Translations under genes and position numbers: made by a program | Source: Oceanobacillus sp. Castelsardo | GTDB taxonomy: Bacteria; Bacillota; Bacilli; Bacillales; Amphibacillaceae | Assembly (NCBI RefSeq): GCF_001659985.1 | Contig: NZ_LYCS01000016.1 | Location: 1 to 62,721, forward strand | DNA length: 62,721 nt | Direction of reading: 5' to 3' | In this document: piece by piece, positions 17,524 to 27,366 of the stretch | How positions within the stretch are numbered: position 1 is the first letter of the stretch | How the letters are laid out: every line of letters begins with the position of its first letter | The notes under the pieces: generated by a model | Told to the model about the DNA's origin: nothing | The model's database searches: none | What the model saw: the letters and a program-made list of their open reading frames with translations, nothing else

Positions 17524-17652
17524 ATGCCAAAACATAAATCCGAACACCGTGACAAAATTCTTAATAGAACGCAAGAAGTTCTTTATCAAAAGGAATTTAA
17601 GCGTGCAGATCGCGTCTATAATCAATTATCTCAAAGAGGAAACCGAAGCTAA
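17524..17652 (+). CDS. yfhE: YfhE-like small protein
   Basis: A 42-residue, highly charged protein starting MPKHKSEHRDKILNRTQEVLY. The TQEVLYQKEFKRADR segment resembles the short YfhE family that accompanies recX in Bacillus. GAGGG lies upstream of ATG 17524. No membrane helix. Its stop codon falls inside the stem of its own terminator. The function is unknown; the family call rests on this motif and on position. Confidence 0.7.
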   Translation: MPKHKSEHRDKILNRTQEVLYQKEFKRADRVYNQLSQRGNRS

Positions 17653-17667
17653 ATTGCTTCGGTTTTT
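17642..17667 (+). terminator. Terminator overlapping the yfhE stop
   Basis: An 8-bp stem ACCGAAGC / GCTTCGGT (17642-17649 with 17655-17662) followed by TTTTT. Confidence 0.88.
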
Positions 17668-17855
17668 CTAATTAGTCCTTTTACCCACAACAGTTATCCA
17701 TATAATTGACATCGTTGTTCATAACTACCTTCCTTAGCACAACTATCTCATTCTTGGAAGTTAAAGTTAATTTTGAAACAATTTAAAACTCTTTATCCGC
17801 CATATTGCTTTTAGCTCCCGCAAAAATTATACTTAGAGTAAGGAGGATTGGTAGT

Positions 17856-18113
17856 ATGGTAATGTTCCTGTCCATAATCACTATAATCACTGTAATTATA
17901 GCACTTATCGCAACTATGTATATTTTTAAACAAGAAGAAAATAAAGCCAAAAAGTATGAAGCAGAAGGCCAGACAGCCGATAACGAACTAGAACGATCAC
18001 ATGAATATGAGACGAAATCCGTATCTTACAACTTAAAAAACCTATCTTGGATTTATGTACTGATGATTGTTCTATCCTTTATCGGCTTAGGGATTTATAT
18101 ATACAATTTATAA
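17856..18113 (+). CDS. Small membrane protein with two helices
   Basis: An 85-residue protein with an N-terminal hydrophobic helix (about residues 4-24), a charged middle (KQEENKAKKYEAEG and onward) and a C-terminal helix (about 64-82). Both ends would span the membrane with a ~40-residue loop. AAGGAGG precedes ATG 17856. I do not recognise a family. It stands alone between yfhE and the minus-strand ABC operon. Confidence 0.7.
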   Translation: MVMFLSIITIITVIIALIATMYIFKQEENKAKKYEAEGQTADNELERSHEYETKSVSYNLKNLSWIYVLMIVLSFIGLGIYIYNL

Positions 18114-18154
18114 AACCAAAGCGCACCTGCAAAAATTTTACCCTTGCCTAGCGA

Positions 18155-18188
18155 AAAATAAAGCGAAGCAAATGCTCCGCTTTATTTT
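18155..18188. terminator. Terminator of the GntR/ABC operon
   Basis: An 11-bp stem AAAATAAAGCG with its complement (18155-18165, 18178-18188). It overlaps the permease stop and is flanked by A/T runs. It can also end the small membrane gene on the plus strand. Confidence 0.82.
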
Positions 18189-18883
18189 GTCTTGATAATG
18201 GTAATCCTTCTTGTAAAAATATAAGATAATGCGTAAAGTATTACCCCGATACCAAACAATCGTAAGAAAAACATTAAATCTAAATCAGCAGCTAATTGTA
18301 CGAAGATGTCAAATACCCATCCTTTAGCTATTCCTAGCAGAAGAAGAACTACTAATATCGCAACAACACTTCCCCCACCAAGTAATCCTGTCTTATAGAA
18401 AAGTAAACCAAACAAAAACATAAGCGCTAGTAACGAAAACATAACCGCCGTATCAATCACGATTCTATTTAACCAAGTATCATTAACAAGTTGCGCAAAA
18501 TGTATAAAGTTAAACGTACTAATCCCCGTTACATCCGTAAATGATGCGGTAATCGATTGTAAAGTGCTACTTACTACTGCCTTAACAAAAGCAATTCCTA
18601 AAAAAAATAAACCAGTCGCAATAAACAAATTTTTCCTTGTAGCTCCCATTTTTAATGCAAACGGAATTCCTTCCTTTACGGTTAAGAAGCCTAAGAACAT
18701 ACAGTAAAAATAAGTTGCGTTTGGAAAACCAAAGTAAAATACAGCATCTTCTACCCCTATTAAAAAGTAAGAAATACTAAGCGATAATATTAAGACTCCC
18801 AATAAGATACTCCAAAAAATTGTTAATGAAAAACGAATGTCCGTTACATAGAAATATAATAGACCCTTTAATTGTCTCGCCAT
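18182..18883 (-). CDS. ABC transporter permease of the GntR-linked operon
   Basis: A 233-residue integral membrane protein with about six hydrophobic helices starting near residue 17, and no ATPase motif. It lies 3 bp after the ATPase gene and belongs to the ABC-2-like permeases found in YtrA/YhcF-type operons. With the ATPase it would make an exporter or stress-sensing transporter; the substrate is unknown. GAGGGG precedes the ATG. Confidence 0.8.
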   Translation of the reverse strand: MARQLKGLLYFYVTDIRFSLTIFWSILLGVLILSLSISYFLIGVEDAVFYFGFPNATYFYCMFLGFLTVKEGIPFALKMGATRKNLFIATGLFFLGIAFVKAVVSSTLQSITASFTDVTGISTFNFIHFAQLVNDTWLNRIVIDTAVMFSLLALMFLFGLLFYKTGLLGGGSVVAILVVLLLLGIAKGWVFDIFVQLAADLDLMFFLRLFGIGVILYALSYIFTRRITIIKTK

Positions 18884-18886
18884 AAA

Positions 18887-19744
18887 CTATGCCCCTCTCT
18901 TTGTTTCAGTTAAATGAATCATTAACTCTTGTATTGGAATACCTTCCACTTTAAGGCCACTTTGTTTCGCTTCTTCCACATTTCCGTATACATAAGCAGT
19001 CATCATACCAGCAAGTTGTTTTGTATCAATAATTTCTTTTCCTTTTATAAATTTCTCCACTTCTTCTGCAGTTCCAGATACCGCACAAGTATTCCTTCTT
19101 AATGCATCCGCTTCTTCTTTTAATACAAGTGATCCTTCACTTAAGATTAAAACTTCTTCAAACATTAAACTAACTTCATCAATTAAATGTGTAGAGAAAA
19201 TAATGGTCCTTTTTTCTAATTGGTATTCTTCTAACAAAATATCGTAAAATTTCTTTCTTGAAGGTGCATCCAGCCCGATGTATGGTTCATCAAAAATAGT
19301 AATTGGCGCTTTACTCGCTAACCCAACGATTATCCCTAGGGCCGATTCCATCCCTTTCGATAATGCTTTTACTTTTGCATTTAGATTTAAGTTGTATTCC
19401 TTCACCATGTAATCTGCTAATTCTTGATCCCAATTCGGATAAAAGTAAGAGTAAATCTTGAGGACATTTTTCACCTTTAAATCTTTCTTAAAATTATTCC
19501 CCTCTTTAATTAAGCAAATGGATTCTGTCAAACGTTGATTATCAAATGGATCTTCCCCATCAATTAAAATCTCTCCCTCACTTGATAATATTTGTCCAGA
19601 TAATATATTCATGAACGTTGTTTTTCCAGCCCCATTTCTCCCTAGTAAACCATAAATCTTCGGTTCATCTAGTGTAAACGAAACATTCTCTAACGCTACC
19701 TTATCTCGATACTTTTTCGTTAAATGTTTCACTTCAATTTTCAT
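18887..19744 (-). CDS. ABC transporter ATP-binding protein of the GntR-linked operon
   Basis: A 285-residue ATPase. Walker A GRNGAGKTT is near residue 36, Walker B is ITIFDEPYIGLD, and the H-loop is STHLID. The signature reads LSKGME rather than LSGGQ, a variant common in the YtrB/YhcG group. The start overlaps the GntR stop by 4 bp, so the two are translationally coupled. It powers the downstream permease. Confidence 0.88.
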   Translation of the reverse strand: MKIEVKHLTKKYRDKVALENVSFTLDEPKIYGLLGRNGAGKTTFMNILSGQILSSEGEILIDGEDPFDNQRLTESICLIKEGNNFKKDLKVKNVLKIYSYFYPNWDQELADYMVKEYNLNLNAKVKALSKGMESALGIIVGLASKAPITIFDEPYIGLDAPSRKKFYDILLEEYQLEKRTIIFSTHLIDEVSLMFEEVLILSEGSLVLKEEADALRRNTCAVSGTAEEVEKFIKGKEIIDTKQLAGMMTAYVYGNVEEAKQSGLKVEGIPIQELMIHLTETKRGA

Positions 19745-20109
19745 TCGTTATCCTCCCTTTTGACCATTTCAATCAACTCATCCGTACTCATTCTTAATTT
19801 TCCCGCTTCCATTTTTAACGGTAACATGTAACTTTCATAAAACGATTTCTTTCTTTTTTTAATTAAAATTTCTTTAGCATTTTCCGTAACAAACATCCCA
19901 ACACCCCTTCTTTTATAAAGAATCTCTTCAGCAACTAGTTCATTAATGCCTTTTCCTGCAGTAGCTGGATTAATTTTATAAAACTTAGCGAATTCATTTG
20001 TAGAAGGTGCACGATCTCCTGCATTGAGATTCCCATCTATAATCGAGTCTTCGATTTGTTCTTTAATTTGAAGGAATATTGGTTTATTATCATCTAATGT
20101 ATTTTTCAT
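19741..20109 (-). CDS. GntR-family regulator, YtrA type
   Basis: A 122-residue repressor with an N-terminal GntR winged helix (about residues 8-75: FLQIKEQIEDSIIDGNL and onward) and only a short helical tail. This is the YtrA subfamily, which lacks a large ligand domain and controls its own ABC operon. AAGGAG lies before the ATG. It is the first gene of a three-gene operon. The operator was not identified. Confidence 0.88.
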   Translation of the reverse strand: MKNTLDDNKPIFLQIKEQIEDSIIDGNLNAGDRAPSTNEFAKFYKINPATAGKGINELVAEEILYKRRGVGMFVTENAKEILIKKRKKSFYESYMLPLKMEAGKLRMSTDELIEMVKREDNE

Positions 20110-20218
20110 CTTATGCTCCTTCGTTAAGTGGTTAATTACTTATGTAACTAACTATAAATCCATCTAAGATATTTGTCAACGTAATATTCCGAAAATGGTA
20201 AAAATGCCTATAATTAAA

Positions 20219-20255
20219 ACTGCACCTTCATTGATTAAAACAATGTAGGTGCAGT
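20219..20255. terminator. Terminator after the metallo-beta-lactamase-fold gene
   Basis: A 9-bp outer stem ACTGCACCT with its complement (20219-20227, 20247-20255) and an inner ATTG/CAAT pair, with T-runs on both sides. Confidence 0.82.
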
Positions 20256-20259
20256 TTTT

Positions 20260-21129
20260 TTATGCTGAATATCTTATTAAATTATCCGTCGGGTTTCTAC
20301 TTGGAAAGATATAAAAGTTCTTCCCATTTGTTCTTATCATTATGTCCCCAAAAGATGCCGTAGAATAAACAATTGTCTCCATTCGGTCTAAATTTTCGAC
20401 CACTCTTTCAACAGGATGTCCATAATCATTATCAACGCTAAAAGTTAGAATAGCAATTTGCGGATTTACTTCTCGTAAAAATTCAAGTGAAGTACTTGTG
20501 TCCGATCCATGATGCGCCACCTTTATTATTTCCGATTGAATATCGTATTTTTCTATTAACTTTTTTTCCTGTTCCATCGTTGCATCACCCATAAATAAAA
20601 AATCCATTTCATTATAAGTCATCTTCAGTACGATGGATGACTCGTTGTTGGATTGATTTTTTTCATAAGCATTTAGCACTTTAATTTTTAAATCTGAATC
20701 AAGATGAATACGTTGATTTGGTTTTGCTGTTTTCTTAAGTATTCCTTGTTTACGAATTTCCGCAGCATATTTGGCGAATGCTCTTGTCAAATGAATTTTA
20801 CCTGTATCCAGAATTTGTCTCACTTCAAATGATTTCATTACATTAATAAGTCCACCTATATGATCATAATCTGGATGGGTCGCTATTAATAAATCTATCT
20901 TCTCTATATCTTGTTTTTTCAAATAGGAAACGACCTTATCTCCCGCTTTCGGAAGTCCGCCATCAATAAGGATCGTTTTATCATTAGGTGTTTCCACTAG
21001 AATGCTGTCCCCTTGACCGACATCGATATAATGCACTTCCATAAATGGATACACTTTAGCATTGGTATGAGGTGGCACTACAGTTATAAATAATAAAATA
21101 AAAATAAGAGCTACATGTAATTTCTTCAT
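20260..21129 (-). CDS. Secreted metallo-beta-lactamase-fold hydrolase (ComEC C-domain-like)
   Basis: A 289-residue protein with a signal peptide (hydrophobic residues 5-20, then HTNAK). The MBL motifs are present: HYIDVGQGDSILVET, ATHPDYDHIGG (the HxxxDH zinc motif), MGDAT and VAHHGSDTS. This is the stand-alone form of the ComEC/Rec2 beta-lactamase-like domain, often annotated as a competence-like hydrolase. A nuclease or phosphodiesterase role outside the membrane is plausible, not shown. A terminator follows. Confidence 0.87.
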   Translation of the reverse strand: MKKLHVALIFILLFITVVPPHTNAKVYPFMEVHYIDVGQGDSILVETPNDKTILIDGGLPKAGDKVVSYLKKQDIEKIDLLIATHPDYDHIGGLINVMKSFEVRQILDTGKIHLTRAFAKYAAEIRKQGILKKTAKPNQRIHLDSDLKIKVLNAYEKNQSNNESSIVLKMTYNEMDFLFMGDATMEQEKKLIEKYDIQSEIIKVAHHGSDTSTSLEFLREVNPQIAILTFSVDNDYGHPVERVVENLDRMETIVYSTASFGDIMIRTNGKNFYIFPSRNPTDNLIRYSA

Positions 21130-21209
21130 AAATCCACCCTTTTTATCATAGTTTTGGTCTTATTAGTTTGTCTAAAAGAGGGTGAATTATTATTACCGGG
21201 CAAGAAAAA

Positions 21210-21235
21210 ATCCCACCAACTATAGTTAGTGGGAT
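21210..21235 (-). terminator. Terminator after clpE
   Basis: The stem ATCCCAC / GTGGGAT encloses an inner AACTATAGTT palindrome, followed on the minus strand by TTTTTT. Confidence 0.87.
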
Positions 21236-21242
21236 AAGATGA

Positions 21243-23384
21243 TTATTTATTATTTACTACGATTTCACCATCGGCTACATCTACTTTTACATGATCTACT
21301 TTTTCTTCTTCTAAAATTAAATCCGTAAGTTGGTCTTCAATTTTATCTTGGATTACTCGACGTAAAGGTCTTGCACCGAATCTTACATCATAGCCAAGTC
21401 GTACAAGTGCTTGTTTCGCCTCTAATGTAATATCAATTTTAATATTATTTTCTTCAATTGTTTCCTCTAGTTCAGCAAGCATTAGGTCAACAATTTCTAA
21501 TAAGTTATCTTCTGTTAATTCATTGAAGTTGATAATAGCATCAAATCGGTTTAAGAATTCTGGTTTGAAGTAATTACTTAGTGTTTCTAATGTTGAAACA
21601 GACTCATGTTTCGCTTGATTAAAACCGACACTAACTTCCTTCACTCCAGTTCCAGCATTGCTTGTCATAATAATAACTGTCTCTTTAAAGTTAACGGTAC
21701 GACCTTGGGAATCCGTTAAATGACCATCTTCCATGATTTGTAAGAACATATTTTGTACATCTGGATGGGCTTTTTCTATCTCATCTAAAAGAATTATGGA
21801 ATATGGATTATGGCGTACTCGTTCTGTTAATTGTCCAGCCTCTTCATGTCCTACATATCCTGGAGGTGCTCCAATAAGTTTAGACACCGAATGTTTTTCC
21901 ATATACTCACTCATATCTAGTCGTATAAGTGCATCGCGAGTACCGAATAATTCTTCCGCTAAGGCTTTGGTTAATTCCGTTTTACCAACCCCAGTAGGTC
22001 CTACAAATAGGAAGGATCCAATAGGACGATATTTCGATTTCAATCCAGCACGGCTTCGTCGAATTGCTTTTGCCACTTTTTGCACTGCTTCATCTTGACC
22101 AATTACTTTTTTACCTAGGTTCACACCTAAATCCTTCATTTTTTGTTGTTCATCGGACTGCATTTTTGTTACGGGTATCCCTGTCTTTTCTTCTACAATC
22201 AATTGGATATCAGATACATCAACATCTATTACTTTTTCTTTATCATCCGCTTTTTCCAATTGTTTTTGTAGTTGAATTTCTTGATAGCGTAAGTTTGCAG
22301 CTTGTTCGTAATCTTCTTTTTCCGCCGCTTCTTGCTTTTCTCTCACTACTTCATCAAGACGAGTTTTAATAGCTGAAGAATCCCCTTGAGAATTTCTTAA
22401 ATTCAAACGTGAACCTACTTCATCCATTAAGTCAATTGCTTTATCTGGCAAGAAACGATCTTTAATATAACGATTAGATAACGTTACAAATGCTTGGACA
22501 GCTTCATCAGAATAGCGTACTTCATGGAATTTTTCATAACGGTCTTTAATTCCATTTAATATCTTGACCGTATCATCCAATGATGGCTCTTTTACCATGA
22601 CTGGTTGTAGACGACGTTCCAATGCCGCATCCTTTTCAATTTGACGATATTCTTTTAATGTGGTCGCACCAATTAATTGTAATTCACCACGTGCTAAGGC
22701 TGGTTTTAATATGTTACCAGCATCCATTTGAGAACTTTCTGCAGTACCTGCACCAACGATTAAATGAATTTCGTCAATAAATACAATTACATCATTACGT
22801 GTCTTTAACTCTTCTATTAATTTTTTCATTCTTTCTTCAAATTGACCACGAATACCAGTGTTGGCAACTAATGATGCAACATCAAGCATATAAATTTCTT
22901 TGTTTAACAATTTAGTAGGTACATTTCCTTCTACAATCTTCAGAGCTAGTCCTTCTGCGATTGCCGTTTTACCTACCCCAGGTTCCCCAATGAGTACAGG
23001 GTTATTTTTATTTCTTCTATTTAACGTTTCTATAACACGTTTAATTTCATTATCACGACCAATGACTGGATCAATTTCACCAGCTCTTGCGGAATCAGTT
23101 ATATTTTTACCTAATTGATCAATAAGACCTTTTTTCTTTGTTGTTTGTTGTTTAGTTCTAGTTGTTGTAAAGCCCTGATTTTGACCATTTCCTTGATTAA
23201 AAAGATTAGAAAATGCCTCTGCGTTGCCAAATGGGAAACCGGAGAAAAAGTCAGATTGATTTAACATTTGACCTTGGATTTCTTGAAAACATTTATTGCA
23301 AAGGTGCAATTCCATATTCTGATTGTTCATTTGCATTGCTGCATTAATGTTTGCTTCATTTACTCCACATTTTTGACATTTCAT
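21243..23384 (-). CDS. clpE: ATP-dependent Clp protease ATP-binding subunit ClpE
   Basis: A 713-residue HSP100 unfoldase that feeds ClpP and helps disaggregate proteins after heat stress. The N-terminal zinc finger typical of ClpE has C3, C6, C29 and C32. Two AAA+ modules follow, with Walker A GEPGVGKT near residue 133 and GPTGVGKT near 464. A UVR-type coiled segment lies between them, and a C-terminal AAA lid (residues ~620-700) ends the protein. ATG 23384 is chosen since AAGGAGG sits 10 nt upstream but only 1-2 nt from the ATG at 23393. CtsR sites lie in the promoter. Confidence 0.96.
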   Translation of the reverse strand: MKCQKCGVNEANINAAMQMNNQNMELHLCNKCFQEIQGQMLNQSDFFSGFPFGNAEAFSNLFNQGNGQNQGFTTTRTKQQTTKKKGLIDQLGKNITDSARAGEIDPVIGRDNEIKRVIETLNRRNKNNPVLIGEPGVGKTAIAEGLALKIVEGNVPTKLLNKEIYMLDVASLVANTGIRGQFEERMKKLIEELKTRNDVIVFIDEIHLIVGAGTAESSQMDAGNILKPALARGELQLIGATTLKEYRQIEKDAALERRLQPVMVKEPSLDDTVKILNGIKDRYEKFHEVRYSDEAVQAFVTLSNRYIKDRFLPDKAIDLMDEVGSRLNLRNSQGDSSAIKTRLDEVVREKQEAAEKEDYEQAANLRYQEIQLQKQLEKADDKEKVIDVDVSDIQLIVEEKTGIPVTKMQSDEQQKMKDLGVNLGKKVIGQDEAVQKVAKAIRRSRAGLKSKYRPIGSFLFVGPTGVGKTELTKALAEELFGTRDALIRLDMSEYMEKHSVSKLIGAPPGYVGHEEAGQLTERVRHNPYSIILLDEIEKAHPDVQNMFLQIMEDGHLTDSQGRTVNFKETVIIMTSNAGTGVKEVSVGFNQAKHESVSTLETLSNYFKPEFLNRFDAIINFNELTEDNLLEIVDLMLAELEETIEENNIKIDITLEAKQALVRLGYDVRFGARPLRRVIQDKIEDQLTDLILEEEKVDHVKVDVADGEIVVNNK

Positions 23385-23412
23385 ATTTCCCATTCCTCCT
23401 TAAAAATAAAAA

Positions 23413-23517
23413 GGTCATTTTTGACTTTGACTATCTTTGACCTATGACCTTATTATACTCTGACCTTTTTTGACTTTCAAGTGTTTTGGTCAAACTTTTT
23501 TTATTTTTTTTGACCTT
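23413..23517 (-). promoter_or_regulatory. clpE promoter with multiple CtsR heptads
   Basis: Minus-strand TTGAAA (23475-23480) and TATAAT (23452-23457) are spaced by 17 bp. The spacer itself contains GTCAAAAAAGGTCA, a CtsR direct repeat. More GGTCAAA-type heptads lie on both sides, at least six in about 100 bp. CtsR represses clpE through such repeats in B. subtilis. Here bound CtsR would directly cover the polymerase site. Confidence 0.88.
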
Positions 23518-23599
23518 ATCCTTACCATACTTTGTACCTGTCAAATTAGCTCTACGTGAAATTCACCTTTCTGTCGTTATTTTGGAGTTCAAACCTCTA

Positions 23600-24066
23600 T
23601 CAGTGACGGAAGGACGTGATTTTTCACTCATTCGGGCACTCATCATCCCTATGAGTGACGGAAGGGCGAGATTTTTTCCTCGTTCGGACACCTCATCACC
23701 CCCTATGAGTGACGGAAAGAGCGAGAATTTTTTCCTCGTTCGGGCACTCATCGCCCCTATGAGTGACGGAAGAGCGAGAATTTTTCCTCGTTCGGGCACT
23801 CATCTCCCCTATGAGTGACGGAAGAGCGAGAATTTTTCCTCGTTCGGGCACTCATCTCCCCTATGAGTGACGGAAGAGCGAGAATTTTTCCTCGTTCGGG
23901 CACTCATCGCCCGGATGAGTGACGGAAGAACAAGATTTTTTCCTCGTTCGGGCACTCATCGCCCCCTATGAGTGACGGAAGGACAAGTTTTTTTCCTCGT
24001 TCGGGCACTCATCGCCCCTATGAGTGACGGAAGCACAAGATTTTTTCCTCGTTCGGGCACTCATCC
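23600..24066. repeat. Tandem array of ~53-bp palindromic repeats
   Basis: Nine units (the first degenerate) of about 53 bp. Each has CTCGTTCGGGCACTCAT, a 4-6 nt loop, TATGAGTGACGGAA and an A/T-rich linker. Every unit can form the hairpin CACTCAT/ATGAGTG. Spacing varies by 1-3 bp through indels in the linker and loop. The array fills the gap between the alkA-like gene's 3' end and the clpE promoter. ORFs inside it are by-products of the repeat. Confidence 0.9.
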
Positions 24067-24093
24067 TTCAATACAATTATTTTAGATATAAAA

Positions 24094-24116
24094 AAAGCCT
24101 GGGTTATCCAAGCTTT
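24094..24116 (-). terminator. Terminator after the DNA glycosylase gene
   Basis: The stem AAAGCCTGG / CCAAGCTTT has one mismatch and is followed on the minus strand by a T-run. Confidence 0.75.
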
Positions 24117-24126
24117 AATATCCCAT

Positions 24127-24996
24127 CTATTCTTCAATACTTCTCCACAACGTTAAAGATGCGTAACTACGGTATGGATGCCATTCCTGACTTATTTTCT
24201 CTAACTCTTCTTTACTCGGTTTTCGGTCCATCCCTAAAAATCCCTTCACCGCATTTTGAATCCCAATATCCGCTTTTGGAAAGTGATCTTCCCTTCCTAA
24301 TCCGAACATAAGCCAGTTTTCGGCTGTCCACTGACCAATGCCACGAATTTTAATTAATTCCGTTAAAATTTCATCATCATCTTTCTCTCGCAAATTCTTT
24401 AAATCCAGTTTTCCATCGGCAATCAATCTTGAAGTATCAATCACATATTCCGCTTTTCTTCCACTAAATTGCAATTCACGTAAATCTTCTACTTTAATAG
24501 TCCCGATTTCTTCAGGCGTAGGATAGAACCATACCCCGTCTATCTTTTTCCCATAACATTCTATAAAACGGGTAGACAACACATAAGCAAATTTCATATT
24601 TAACTGTTGGTGAATGATTGTTTTCATCAAACTATAATAAAGGTCAAATTCTCTTACAATTGGGGTTCCAGGATATTGATCAAAAAGTGAAGCCAAGTTG
24701 GTACCAACAAAGTGATTAAAAATGTTAGTTAAATCTTTCTTCCATTGAAACAAGTCAAATATGTAATCTAAAATTTCTTCTTTTCTTCTAATATCTTTAC
24801 TTTTCACAATGAACCGTGGCTGGTTCGTGGTGCCAATTGCTTGAACATAAATAATATGCTTTTCTTCCCCTATTACAAAAGGGATGGATATTTTACGTTC
24901 CTTTAATTGAACGGATGCAAGTGGATCAAAGGAAATTCGATATAGAGAATAATCAAAATCATAAAGTGTATCTAATTTAACTTCTTCTTCCCACAT
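24127..24996 (-). CDS. yfjP: DNA-3-methyladenine glycosylase II-like (YfjP/AlkA family)
   Basis: A 289-residue HhH-GPD base-excision enzyme that would remove alkylated purines. The hairpin IKIRGIGQWTAENWLMFGLG is near residues 216-235, followed by the catalytic Asp in FPKADIG. The N-terminal ~100 residues match the AlkA N-terminal domain. There is no 4Fe-4S cysteine cluster. ATG 24996 lies 9 nt after GGGGG. In B. subtilis, yfjP lies close to pdaA (yfjS), as here. Confidence 0.88.
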   Translation of the reverse strand: MWEEEVKLDTLYDFDYSLYRISFDPLASVQLKERKISIPFVIGEEKHIIYVQAIGTTNQPRFIVKSKDIRRKEEILDYIFDLFQWKKDLTNIFNHFVGTNLASLFDQYPGTPIVREFDLYYSLMKTIIHQQLNMKFAYVLSTRFIECYGKKIDGVWFYPTPEEIGTIKVEDLRELQFSGRKAEYVIDTSRLIADGKLDLKNLREKDDDEILTELIKIRGIGQWTAENWLMFGLGREDHFPKADIGIQNAVKGFLGMDRKPSKEELEKISQEWHPYRSYASLTLWRSIEE

Positions 24997-25041
24997 TCAT
25001 AACGCCCCCTTTTCTTCCAACAATACAAAATTAAAAGAAAA

Positions 25042-25067
25042 AAAGCGAGGAAACAAACCCCCGCTTT
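25042..25067 (-). terminator. Terminator overlapping the pdaA stop
   Basis: The stem AAAGCG-GG with its complement, interrupted by one mismatch, followed on the minus strand by a long T-run. Confidence 0.7.
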
Positions 25068-25863
25068 AAAATCCCAGAAATCCCTCCGGTAACATATTCT
25101 TTACTAATAAATCATCTAAACTTTTGAATTCATAACCTTCTTTTTTCAAATCTTGTATAATTTTTTCTAATGCTTGAGCATTGTCAGAAGATACAGCGTG
25201 AAGCAAGATGATTGCCCCAGGATGGATTTGCTCCATAACACTATCATACGCATATTGCCAACCCTTTTGATTAGATGTATTCCAGTCTTTAAACGTGAGA
25301 GACCAGAATACATGGGTAAGTCCTAGTTCATTCGCCCATTTTAGCGTTGTTTCATTAAACATTCCACGTGGAGGACGTAGAAATTTAATATCCTTTTGAT
25401 TAGTCACTTCAGCCACTGCTTCTTCTAACGTCTTTAATTCCTCTGTCATTGATTCCTTACTAACAATTGTAAAATCTGGATGGTGGTAAGAATGATTTCC
25501 TAAGATATGACCTTCATTTACCATTCTCTTTACCAAATCTGGAGAACTCTTAACATAGTGACCTGTAACAAAAAAAGTAGCCGGAACCTTTTCTTTTTTT
25601 AGTACATCAAGAATTTCGTCTGTATAACCTTCTTCATATCCATTATCAAACGTTAAGTATACGTTCTTATCCCCTGATAAATCTGCATAATAAGCACCAT
25701 ACTTATCCAACATTTGTTGGTATTTGCCAATATCTGGGACCTTATGTTCTTTATTTTTCTGGTATCCCCATCCATATCCACTTGCTTCTGTTTGTACTGG
25801 ATTCATCCAACCAATGAAAAAAGCAAGAGAAAGGATGATCGTTGTGAAAACATATTTTTTCAT
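25066..25863 (-). CDS. pdaA: Peptidoglycan N-acetylmuramic acid deacetylase PdaA
   Basis: A 265-residue secreted deacetylase of the NodB/CE4 family that deacetylates muramic acid on the way to muramic-delta-lactam in the spore cortex. The signal peptide covers residues 1-27. The catalytic motifs TFDNGYEEGYT, HSYHHPD, RPPRGMFN and ILLHAVS are all present. The TFDNGYE form (D-N rather than D-D) marks the PdaA subgroup. AGGTGG precedes the ATG. Sporulation expression is expected from the family. Confidence 0.95.
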   Translation of the reverse strand: MKKYVFTTIILSLAFFIGWMNPVQTEASGYGWGYQKNKEHKVPDIGKYQQMLDKYGAYYADLSGDKNVYLTFDNGYEEGYTDEILDVLKKEKVPATFFVTGHYVKSSPDLVKRMVNEGHILGNHSYHHPDFTIVSKESMTEELKTLEEAVAEVTNQKDIKFLRPPRGMFNETTLKWANELGLTHVFWSLTFKDWNTSNQKGWQYAYDSVMEQIHPGAIILLHAVSSDNAQALEKIIQDLKKEGYEFKSLDDLLVKNMLPEGFLGF

Positions 25864-25917
25864 AACAACCCACCTACTATTTTTCTCTTACCTTTCCACA
25901 AATTTATTTAATTTATT

Positions 25918-27228
25918 CTAAAGGACAAGTGCTGCTATCCACCCGAAAATGAATAAAGGGATGTTAAAATGAATAAACGTCGGAACTACTGTGTCCCAAA
26001 TGTGATTATGATTTCCATCCGCATTTAACCCCGCCGTTGGACCTAATGTACTATCCGATGCAGGTGAACCTGCATCCCCTAATGCACCTGCAGTACCGAT
26101 TAAAGCTGTTGTAGCTAATGGCGAGAAACCGGCTGCTAAACAAATTGGTACATATAGGGATGCTAAAATAGGTACTGTTCCAAAAGAAGAGCCAATTCCA
26201 AGTGTAATTAATAAACCGACTAATAATAATACAAATGCAATGACTGCTTTATTGTCTCCTAACATGTTAGAAGATATTTCAACTAAAGTAGAAACTGCAC
26301 CTGTTTCTTGTATAACAGTCGCAAATCCTGAAGCAGATAACATAACAAATGCAATAAATCCCATCATTTTAATACCATCTGAAATAACCTGGTCTCCTTT
26401 TTTAAATGGAGTAACAAAAAATAGAAACATACAAAATAAACCAGCTAATGCACCTAAAATCAGATTAGTTGTCACAATTTGTACAACGAAAGCGGCAAGG
26501 ATAGAAAGAATAGTTAGCATATGACTTCTATTAAAAGTCACATTCTGCTCATCTACTTCGCTTATTAAAGTTCCTGTGCCACCCGCTCCTTCCACAGCAT
26601 CTCGATTTTTTCGGTACGTAATAAAAATAGCAACGAATAACCCAGCTACCATTCCAAGACCAGGGATTATCATTGCAAGTGCAATATCTCCCATCGGTAC
26701 AGTTAAGCCACTGTCAGCCATTGCATTATAAATTGTCTCATGGAATAAAAGCCCAAAACCGGCTGGTATCATGATATATGGAGTTGTTAAACCAAAAGTT
26801 AAAGCAACAGCTACCGCTCGACGATCCAATCGCATCGAATCAAATAATTTTAATAAAGGCGGAATTAAAATAGGAATAAATGCAATGTGTACCGGAATTA
26901 AATTTTGTGATAAGCATGCTACCCCTGCAATCACAAGTAGTAACATCGTTTTCTTTCCAGTTAATACACGGATTAAAAATTTAACAAGTAAACTAGTGAT
27001 TCCTGTATAACTAATCGTCACTGCAAAAGCCCCTAATAAAATATAACTTAATGCAGTACTAGACTGACCACCCATTCCACTCACAAAAAGATCGATGGAT
27101 TCTACCATGGATAATCCAGACATCAATCCTGCAGTAATTGCTGCAGCAATAATTGCTATTATAACGTTCACACGTAATAAACTAAGAACTAACATGACTA
27201 GTACGGATATAATGACTACCCATTCCAT
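25918..27228 (-). CDS. Na+/H+ antiporter-family transporter (YuiF type)
   Basis: A 436-residue membrane protein with about 11-12 helices. It carries the NhaC-like signatures GAFAVTISYTG in the first half and GALGDAGSPASDSTLGPTAG in the second, matching the YuiF-type family. Members are annotated as Na+/H+ antiporters, though some are amino-acid permeases, so the substrate is open. GAGGTG precedes ATG 27228. It is the only gene between pdaA and yfkD and has its own leader. Confidence 0.83.
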   Translation of the reverse strand: MEWVVIISVLVMLVLSLLRVNVIIAIIAAAITAGLMSGLSMVESIDLFVSGMGGQSSTALSYILLGAFAVTISYTGITSLLVKFLIRVLTGKKTMLLLVIAGVACLSQNLIPVHIAFIPILIPPLLKLFDSMRLDRRAVAVALTFGLTTPYIMIPAGFGLLFHETIYNAMADSGLTVPMGDIALAMIIPGLGMVAGLFVAIFITYRKNRDAVEGAGGTGTLISEVDEQNVTFNRSHMLTILSILAAFVVQIVTTNLILGALAGLFCMFLFFVTPFKKGDQVISDGIKMMGFIAFVMLSASGFATVIQETGAVSTLVEISSNMLGDNKAVIAFVLLLVGLLITLGIGSSFGTVPILASLYVPICLAAGFSPLATTALIGTAGALGDAGSPASDSTLGPTAGLNADGNHNHIWDTVVPTFIHFNIPLFIFGWIAALVL

Positions 27229-27366
27229 TTCGATTTCACCTCGTTTTTTCCCTTAAGCACTCTAATACTTCACTATGATAAAGTATTAAAGAAAATAAAT
27301 CAACCCCCTTTTTAAAAGTTAGAAAAATTGGCGTTCCATTCACTAAAATCAACTTTATACAAAAAT

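Noticed and set aside
23486..23818. ORFs on both strands through the 53-bp array
   Set aside because: Products of repeat structure; translated sequence is a direct read of the repeat unit and lacks start signals.
23600..24066. Possible CRISPR array
   Set aside because: Units are contiguous, with no unique spacers; linkers are near-identical too. No cas gene nearby.
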